Shown in pieces: positions 5,959 to 10,355 of a stretch of 10,355 nucleotides of DNA. The translations under genes and the position numbers were made by a program. This DNA is from an uncultured Clostridia bacterium. Lineage in GTDB: Bacteria; Bacillota; Clostridia; Oscillospirales; Acutalibacteraceae. The stretch spans positions 1-10,355 of the forward strand of contig CAMFZJ010000044.1 of NCBI GenBank assembly GCA_946004305.1, in the 5' to 3' direction. The notes below the pieces were generated by a model. The model saw only the letters and a program-made list of their open reading frames with translations. It had not been told where the DNA came from and made no database searches. Position 1 is the stretch's first letter, and each line of letters starts with the position of its first letter.

Positions 5959-6384
5959 ATGGAAATTCGTGCTATGACAATTGAAGATTACGATGAAATT
6001 TTTGCTATGTGGCAGATTACTACAAAGCGTGCTTTAAGCTCGGCTGACAGCAGAGAAAGTATAGCACGTTATCTTGAACGCAACAGAGGAATGAGTCAGG
6101 TTGCAGTTGATGAGGGCAAAATTATAGGTACTGTTCTTGCCGGCCATGACGGCAGACGGGGGTTTATTCACCATATGGCTGTGCTTCCTGAGTACAGACG
6201 CCATCATATCGGCAAAAAACTTGCAACAACTGCAATTGAAAAAATAACAGCAGAGGGCATAGAAAAAACTCATATTTTCTGCTATAAGGATAACCTGACA
6301 GGTCAGAAATTCTGGAGTGATTTCGGCTTTGAAAAACGTGAAGATATATTTGATTTTTCATATGACAACGTGAAAAATATGTAG
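5959..6384 (+). CDS. GNAT-family N-acetyltransferase in arg operon
   Basis: A 141-residue single-domain Gcn5-related acetyltransferase; it should move acetyl from acetyl-CoA to an amine, substrate unknown. Seen: motif A region IHHMAVLPEYRRHHIGKKLA (70-89), whose pyrophosphate loop normally reads RxxGxG/A. Here the first glycine is His83 (R80-R-H-H83-I-G85). Motif B follows as YKDNLTGQKFWSDFGF (109-124). Strands before motif A (SQVAVDEGKIIGTVLAG) fit the fold, which resembles YpeA/RimI-like small proteins. AGGAG at 5949-5953 supports the start. It sits 43 bases after argB and 16 before argD in the same direction. Possible roles are a short N-acetylglutamate synthase priming the acetyl cycle, or a protein/metabolite acetyltransferase that merely travels with the operon. 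The first is attractive but unproven. Confidence 0.85.
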   Translation: MEIRAMTIEDYDEIFAMWQITTKRALSSADSRESIARYLERNRGMSQVAVDEGKIIGTVLAGHDGRRGFIHHMAVLPEYRRHHIGKKLATTAIEKITAEGIEKTHIFCYKDNLTGQKFWSDFGFEKREDIFDFSYDNVKNM

Positions 6385-6400
6385 ATTAACGAGGGGAATA

Positions 6401-7570
6401 ATGAATACTAAAAATCAGGATAAAAACTACATAATGCACACCTATGGTCGTTATGATGTTGCTCTTAAGGAAGGCAAGGGCTGTTATGCTTATGACGAGG
6501 ACGGCAAAAAGTACCTTGACGTAAGCTCCGGAATAGGTGTAAATTCTTTAGGTTATTGTGATGAGGGTTGGGTTAAGGCTGTAACAGAGCAGGCTTCTTC
6601 AATTCAGCATATGAGCAACTATTTCTATAGTCCTCAGACCTCTAAGCTTGCAGAAACCCTATGCAGTCTTACACCCTTTACGAAGGTTTGCTTTGGAAAC
6701 AGCGGTGCAGAGGCTAACGAATGTGCAATAAAGCTTGCACGAAAATACAGCTTTGATAAATACGGCAAAGGCAGAAGCGAAATTATTTCTTTGAATAATT
6801 CATTCCACGGCAGAACGGTAACAACTCTTTCTGCAACGGGACAGGATGTTTTTCATAATTATTTCTTTCCATTTACAGAGGGCTTTTCCTATGCAGAAGC
6901 CAATGATATTGAAAGTGTAAAAGCAAAAATCACCGATAAAACCTGTGCAGTATTAATAGAATGTGTACAGGGCGAGGGCGGAGTTAATATCCTTAATAAG
7001 GATTTTGTAAAAGAAGTCCGCAATCTTTGTGACGAAAAGGATATTTTGCTTATTGTTGATGAGGTTCAAACCGGTATAGGCAGAACAGGTAAGCTTTTCT
7101 GCTACGAAAACTTTAACATAGTTCCGGATATTATTACCGTTGCAAAGGGACTGGGAGGAGGACTTCCAATCGGTGCTTGCCTATGCACACAAAAGCTTGA
7201 AAATGTTATGCAACCATCAACTCACGGCACAACCTTTGGGGGAAACCCTGTAGTATGTGCCGGTGCAAACTATGTATTGTCTGTAGTTGCAAATGAGGAT
7301 TTTCTGAATGAGGTTAATAAAAAAGGTGATTATCTAAAGGAAAAACTCCTTAAAATAAATGGAGTAAAATCAGTCCGCAATCTCGGACTTATGGTTGGCA
7401 TTGAGCTTGAAAAGGGTGACGCTCACCAAATTGCAGTAAAATGTGTTGAAAACGGCTTGCTGATAATTACGGCAAAATCTTTACTGCGTATGTTACCGCC
7501 ACTTAACATAAGCTACAAGGAAATTGACGAAGCAGTTGAAATCTTAGAAAAAACAATTAGGGAGGAATAA
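6401..7570 (+). CDS. argD: Acetylornithine aminotransferase
   Basis: PLP enzyme converting N-acetylglutamate semialdehyde plus glutamate to N-acetylornithine and 2-oxoglutarate. The 389 residues fit fold-type I class-III aminotransferases. Seen: SSGIGVNSLGY near the N-terminus, FGNSGAEANE (98-107, phosphate binding), NSFHGRT (133-139), VQGEGG, IVDEVQTGIGRTG with Asp220 pairing with the PLP ring nitrogen, and TVAKGLGGGLPIG with Schiff-base Lys249. GAGGGG at 6391-6396 gives the start. It could also serve the equivalent lysine-pathway or GABA/ornithine reactions, since the family is promiscuous, but the operon makes ArgD by far the best call. Its last codons contain the argF ribosome binding site. 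Confidence 0.95.
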   Translation: MNTKNQDKNYIMHTYGRYDVALKEGKGCYAYDEDGKKYLDVSSGIGVNSLGYCDEGWVKAVTEQASSIQHMSNYFYSPQTSKLAETLCSLTPFTKVCFGNSGAEANECAIKLARKYSFDKYGKGRSEIISLNNSFHGRTVTTLSATGQDVFHNYFFPFTEGFSYAEANDIESVKAKITDKTCAVLIECVQGEGGVNILNKDFVKEVRNLCDEKDILLIVDEVQTGIGRTGKLFCYENFNIVPDIITVAKGLGGGLPIGACLCTQKLENVMQPSTHGTTFGGNPVVCAGANYVLSVVANEDFLNEVNKKGDYLKEKLLKINGVKSVRNLGLMVGIELEKGDAHQIAVKCVENGLLIITAKSLLRMLPPLNISYKEIDEAVEILEKTIREE

Positions 7571-7572
7571 AA

Positions 7573-8499
7573 ATGAAGCACTTACTAAAACTTGAGGATT
7601 GGTCAACAGAAGAAATTATTGATTGTCTGAATCTTGCAGACCAGCTAAAATATGAACAGAAACACGGCATTGAGCATAAGGTCTTAAAGGGCAAAACCCT
7701 TGGTATGATTTTTGAAAAAAGCTCAACCCGTACCCGTGTTTCCTTTGAGGTTGGTATGACACAGCTTGGAGGATATCCCCTGTTCTTATCATCAAACGAT
7801 TTGCAGATTGGCAGAGGTGAGCCTGTTCAGGACACAGCAAGAGTTCTCTCTCGCTTTATTGACGGTATTATGATTCGTACCTTTGAGCAGAAAGAGGTAG
7901 AAGCTCTTGCAGAGTACGGTTCTATTCCGATTATCAATGGACTAACAGATTACTGCCATCCTTGTCAGGTTCTTGCGGATTTAATGACAATACGTGAGTT
8001 CAAAGGTAAGCTTGAGGGACTTAAGATGTGCTTTATCGGTGACGGCAATAATATGATGAATTCATTGATTGTCGGTGCGCTGTCAACAGGTATGAGCATT
8101 TCTGTAGCTTGTCCCGAGGGATACGACCCGCCGCAGCATATTCTTGAATTTGCCGAAAAGTACGGTGACGGGAAATTTGAGCTTTGCAGAAATCCTCTTG
8201 ACGCCGCAAAGGGTGCAGACGTTGTATATACTGACGTTTGGGCTTCAATGGGTCAGGAGGAAGAAAAGAAAATCCGTGAAGCTGTATTCAAGGATTTTCA
8301 GGTTAATGCTGAGCTTATGTCAAAGACAAACCCTGAATGTATGGTACTCCATTGTCTGCCTGCTCACCGTGGTGAGGAGATTACCGAGGAGGTAATGGAA
8401 GCTCACGCAAATGAAATCTTTGAAGAAGCTGAGAACCGTTTGCACGCTCAAAAGGCTGTGCTTGTAAAATGTATGGCTGACGAAGAAAATATGCGTTAA
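7573..8499 (+). CDS. argF: Ornithine carbamoyltransferase
   Basis: Transfers carbamoyl phosphate to ornithine, giving citrulline, which ArgG uses. 308 residues, normal for the trimeric anabolic enzyme. Seen: carbamoyl-phosphate loop SSTRTR (50-55), HPCQ (129-132), DVWASMGQ (221-228) with the ornithine-specific SMG loop, and LHCLPAHRG (259-267) with catalytic Cys261. The SMG loop distinguishes it from aspartate carbamoyltransferase and putrescine relatives. It starts 2 bases after argD; GGGAGGAA at 7560-7567 lies within the end of argD, implying coupled translation. Last gene of the cluster, followed by a strong terminator. A catabolic role seems unlikely because no arcA or arcC neighbours are seen. 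Confidence 0.97.
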   Translation: MKHLLKLEDWSTEEIIDCLNLADQLKYEQKHGIEHKVLKGKTLGMIFEKSSTRTRVSFEVGMTQLGGYPLFLSSNDLQIGRGEPVQDTARVLSRFIDGIMIRTFEQKEVEALAEYGSIPIINGLTDYCHPCQVLADLMTIREFKGKLEGLKMCFIGDGNNMMNSLIVGALSTGMSISVACPEGYDPPQHILEFAEKYGDGKFELCRNPLDAAKGADVVYTDVWASMGQEEEKKIREAVFKDFQVNAELMSKTNPECMVLHCLPAHRGEEITEEVMEAHANEIFEEAENRLHAQKAVLVKCMADEENMR

Positions 8500-8513
8500 T
8501 AAAGACTAAAGCT

Positions 8514-8543
8514 AAGCTCTCGCAAAAATGCGGGAGCTTTTTG
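8514..8543 (+). terminator. argC-F operon terminator
   Basis: AAGCTCTCGCA (8514-8524) pairs with TGCGGGAGCTT (8529-8539) around an AAAA loop: 11 pairs including one T-G, followed by TTT (T5 run at 8538-8542). It begins 15 bases after the argF stop. This is a strong intrinsic terminator separating the arginine genes from gdhA. Confidence 0.92.
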
Positions 8544-8596
8544 TGTTTATCCGGAAAGCAAAGCAATCGTTTATAATTGTCAAAAATACTGTAATT

Positions 8597-8696
8597 TTGC
8601 AATATATCAATCAAAAATATTCAAAATAAGACAAAAATATTGCATTATCAATTAAATTATGAAATTTCTAAAAAAATTCTTGCATTTTCAATTAAA
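8597..8696 (+). repeat. Three iterated motifs upstream of gdhA
   Basis: A motif of form TTGCA-N-TCAATYAAA occurs at 8597-8615 (two bases longer), 8640-8656 and 8680-8696. The TCAAT parts start at 8607, 8648 and 8688, spacings of 41 and 40 bp, about four helical turns. Copies two and three match 16/17, and similarity extends from 8631-8663 to 8671-8703. The third copy supplies the gdhA -35. CAAAAATAYT also recurs at 8581, 8612 and 8632. This looks like a tandem-duplicated promoter or an array of activator/repressor sites. Confidence 0.55.
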
Positions 8697-8708
8697 GTGT
8701 GATATAGT
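8680..8708 (+). promoter_or_regulatory. gdhA promoter, extended -10
   Basis: TTGCAT (8680-8685), a 17-base spacer, then TATAGT (8703-8708) preceded by TGA, the extended -10 form TGnTATAAT. Start is expected near 8715, giving a leader of about 50 bases. The DNA upstream is very A/T rich, like an UP element. The rest of the 264-base gap holds only the argF terminator and the iterated motifs; no gene is seen. Confidence 0.85.
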
Positions 8709-8763
8709 AAATATGTTGTGATTAATAGCTATAAAGCTAGCTAAAAAGGATGGAGGATTTATT

Positions 8764-10110
8764 ATGGTATTAAAAAATCAGTATCTTATTGATTTACTGG
8801 AAACAGTGAAAAAACGTAACGCAGGGGAGCCTGAGTTCATTCAGGCAGTAACAGAGGTTTTTATTTCTTTAGAGCCTGTTGCTGAAAAAAGACCTGACTT
8901 AGTTGAGGCAGGCGTGTTCGAAAGAATCGTTGAGCCTGAAAGACAGATTATTTTCCGTGTACCTTGGGTTGATGATAACGGCAAGGTTCAGGTAAACCGT
9001 GGATTCAGAGTTCAGTTTAATTCTGCAATCGGTCCATATAAGGGCGGTCTTAGACTTCACCCGTCAGTATATCTTGGAATTATTAAGTTCCTTGGTTTTG
9101 AGCAGATTTTCAAGAACAGCCTTACAACTCTCCCTATGGGCGGCGGTAAGGGCGGCTCTGACTTTGACCCTAAGGGCAAGAGTGACGGCGAGGTTATGCG
9201 TTTCTGCCAGAGCTTTATGACAGAGCTTTGCAAACATATCGGTCCTGACACAGACGTTCCTGCCGGTGACATCGGTACAGGTGCTCGTGAGGTTGGCTAT
9301 ATGTTTGGCCAGTACAAGAGAATCCGCAACGAGTTTACAGGCGTTCTTACAGGTAAGGGTCTTACATTCGGCGGTTCACTTGCTCGTACAGAGGCTACAG
9401 GCTACGGACTTTGCTACTTTACAAACGAAATGCTAAAGGCTAACGGCAAGAGCTTTGAGGGTAAAACTGTTGTTATCTCAGGCTCAGGTAATGTTGCTAT
9501 TTACGCTACACAGAAAGCTACACAGCTTGGTGCTAAGGTTGTTGCACTTTCAGATTCAAACGGCTACATTTACGACAAGAACGGTATTGACCTTGATTGT
9601 GTAAAACAGCTTAAGGAAGTTGAAAGAAAGAGAATTAAGGAATATGTTAATACTCACCCTGACGCAGTTTACACAGAGGGCTGCAGCGGTATTTGGACAA
9701 TTCCTTGTGACATTGCTTTACCTTGTGCAACTCAGAACGAAATCAACGAGGAGTCAGCTAAGGCTCTTGCAGCTAACGGCTGTTTCGCTGTAGCTGAGGG
9801 TGCTAATATGCCTTCTACTCCGGAAGCTATTGATGTTTACTTTGCTAACAATATGCTTTACGGTCCTGCTAAGGCTGCCAATGCCGGCGGTGTTGCAGTA
9901 TCAGGTCTTGAAATGAGCCAGAACTCTGAAAGACTTTCTTGGACATTTGAAGATGTTGACGGCAGACTTCAGAACATTATGAAGGATATCTTCAAGTCTT
10001 GTGACGAGGCTTCTAAGGAATACGGTATGCCGGGCAACTATATGGCAGGTGCTAACATTGCAGGCTTCCTAAAGGTTGCTGAAGCTATGAAGGCTCAGGG
10101 CTGCGTATAA
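8764..10110 (+). CDS. gdhA: NADP-type glutamate dehydrogenase
   Basis: Reversibly aminates 2-oxoglutarate with ammonia to glutamate, the usual ammonia-assimilating enzyme and the source of the carbon skeleton used by the arginine genes upstream. The 448 residues fit the 50-kDa hexameric family. Seen: GPYKGGLRLHP (90-100), LPMGGGKGGSDFDPKGKS with catalytic Lys129, DTDVPAGDIG with Asp169, Rossmann loop VVISGSGNVAIYA, ALSDSNG at the coenzyme-2'-phosphate position favouring NADP, and ANAGGVAVSGLEMSQNS near the C-terminus. GGAGG at 8752-8756 precedes the ATG by 7 bases. Coenzyme choice is inferred. AAG, GCT and GGT codons dominate, consistent with very high expression. It has its own promoter and terminator, so it is a single-gene unit. 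Confidence 0.97.
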   Translation: MVLKNQYLIDLLETVKKRNAGEPEFIQAVTEVFISLEPVAEKRPDLVEAGVFERIVEPERQIIFRVPWVDDNGKVQVNRGFRVQFNSAIGPYKGGLRLHPSVYLGIIKFLGFEQIFKNSLTTLPMGGGKGGSDFDPKGKSDGEVMRFCQSFMTELCKHIGPDTDVPAGDIGTGAREVGYMFGQYKRIRNEFTGVLTGKGLTFGGSLARTEATGYGLCYFTNEMLKANGKSFEGKTVVISGSGNVAIYATQKATQLGAKVVALSDSNGYIYDKNGIDLDCVKQLKEVERKRIKEYVNTHPDAVYTEGCSGIWTIPCDIALPCATQNEINEESAKALAANGCFAVAEGANMPSTPEAIDVYFANNMLYGPAKAANAGGVAVSGLEMSQNSERLSWTFEDVDGRLQNIMKDIFKSCDEASKEYGMPGNYMAGANIAGFLKVAEAMKAQGCV

Positions 10111-10136
10111 TAATACAGCATAATATTTGCAATTAC

Positions 10137-10164
10137 AGGCTGCACCTAAGGGTGTGGCCTTTTT
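10137..10164 (+). terminator. gdhA terminator
   Basis: AGGCTGCACC (10137-10146) pairs with GGTGTGGCCT (10151-10160) around TAAG, ten pairs with two G-U, followed by T4 (T5 counting the last paired base). It lies 26 bases after the gdhA stop. Confidence 0.88.
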
Positions 10165-10176
10165 GCATAGTTACAA

Positions 10177-10194
10177 ATACAAACCATTTTGTAT
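10177..10194. promoter_or_regulatory. Palindrome beside the HAD-gene promoter
   Basis: ATACAAA (10177-10183) is inverted as TTTGTAT (10188-10194) with CCAT between. It ends three bases before the -35 hexamer at 10198. The position suits a regulator's operator; the A/T stem makes a role as an RNA structure less likely. Confidence 0.35.
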
Positions 10195-10197
10195 AAG

Positions 10198-10226
10198 TTG
10201 AAATAAAAGGCAGATTATGATATAGT
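10198..10226 (+). promoter_or_regulatory. Promoter of the HAD-family gene
   Basis: TTGAAA (10198-10203), a 17-base spacer and TATAGT (10221-10226) with extended TGA before it. The string TGATATAGTAA is identical to that at the gdhA promoter. A start near 10233 would give a leader of about 55 bases. Confidence 0.8.
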
Positions 10227-10287
10227 AACCATAGTAAATTTCAATAAGAGAGTTTACCCGAATAGTAAAATAAGGAAAGGATAACCT

Positions 10288-10355
10288 ATGGATTATAAAC
10301 TAATTGCTGTTGATATTGATGATACTCTGCTTAACCGAAACAAGGAAATAACTCC
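10288..10355 (+). CDS. HAD-superfamily hydrolase, N-terminus only
   Basis: Only the first 22 codons are in the window, cut by the right edge. The ATG at 10288 follows AAAGGAT (10276-10282). The start MDYKLIAVDIDDTLLNRN holds HAD motif I, DxDxT, where the first aspartate (D9) is the phosphoryl-accepting nucleophile. The hydrophobic strand before it and the LLN after it are typical of Cof-type (IIB) sugar-phosphate or nucleotide phosphatases. Substrate cannot be judged. It is a separate transcription unit from gdhA. Confidence 0.8.
   Translation, partial: MDYKLIAVDIDDTLLNRNKEIT

Noticed and set aside
8144..8395. 83-codon + strand ORF inside argF
   Set aside because: An out-of-frame overlap of a complete, motif-verified argF; no motif or ribosome binding site.
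8726..8739. Small hairpin TAGCT-ATAA-AGCTA in the gdhA leader
   Set aside because: Five mostly A-T pairs in an A/T-rich leader; too weak to claim a riboswitch or attenuator.

Overview
The window is an arginine-biosynthesis locus followed by a glutamate dehydrogenase gene. Every confident gene lies on the + strand. Moderate-to-low GC, AT-rich intergenic DNA, strong GGAGG-type ribosome binding sites, consensus sigma-A promoters, U-tract hairpin terminators and the protein sequences point to an anaerobic Bacillota of class Clostridia. The flavour is gut Ruminococcaceae/Oscillospiraceae, but that placement is inference from sequence style, not a database match.

Layout: (1) 1-2411, the 3' part of argG and complete argH, the last two steps from citrulline to arginine, with a strong hairpin between them. 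(2) 2412-2784, a 373-base gap that is not empty. It holds a likely argGH terminator, a palindrome, and a 213-bp unit bounded by imperfect inverted repeats. That unit encloses a 35-residue single-membrane-segment peptide whose ribosome binding site is hidden in a hairpin. A textbook TTGACA-N17-TATAAT promoter fires in the opposite direction across its 3' end, and a two-way terminator lies between. This resembles a type I toxin-antitoxin module and is the most interesting item in the window. (3) 2785-8499, argC-argJ-argB-(GNAT acetyltransferase)-argD-argF, closely packed and ending in a strong terminator. (4) 8544-8763, an AT-rich gdhA control region with three iterated motifs about 40 bp apart; the last forms the -35 of an extended -10 promoter. 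(5) gdhA (8764-10110) with its terminator. (6) A promoter and the first 22 codons of a HAD-family phosphatase running off the right edge.

The genes fit together metabolically. GdhA makes glutamate from 2-oxoglutarate and ammonia. ArgJ moves an acetyl group onto glutamate, then ArgB, ArgC and ArgD give N-acetylornithine. ArgJ releases ornithine and recycles the acetyl group, ArgF makes citrulline, and ArgG and ArgH finish arginine. No argE or classical argA is seen, as expected with ArgJ. ArgB carries the C-terminal signature of arginine-inhibited enzymes. The GNAT protein inside the operon is the one member without an assigned step. No argR, carAB, tRNA, rRNA, CRISPR array or transposase gene is visible.
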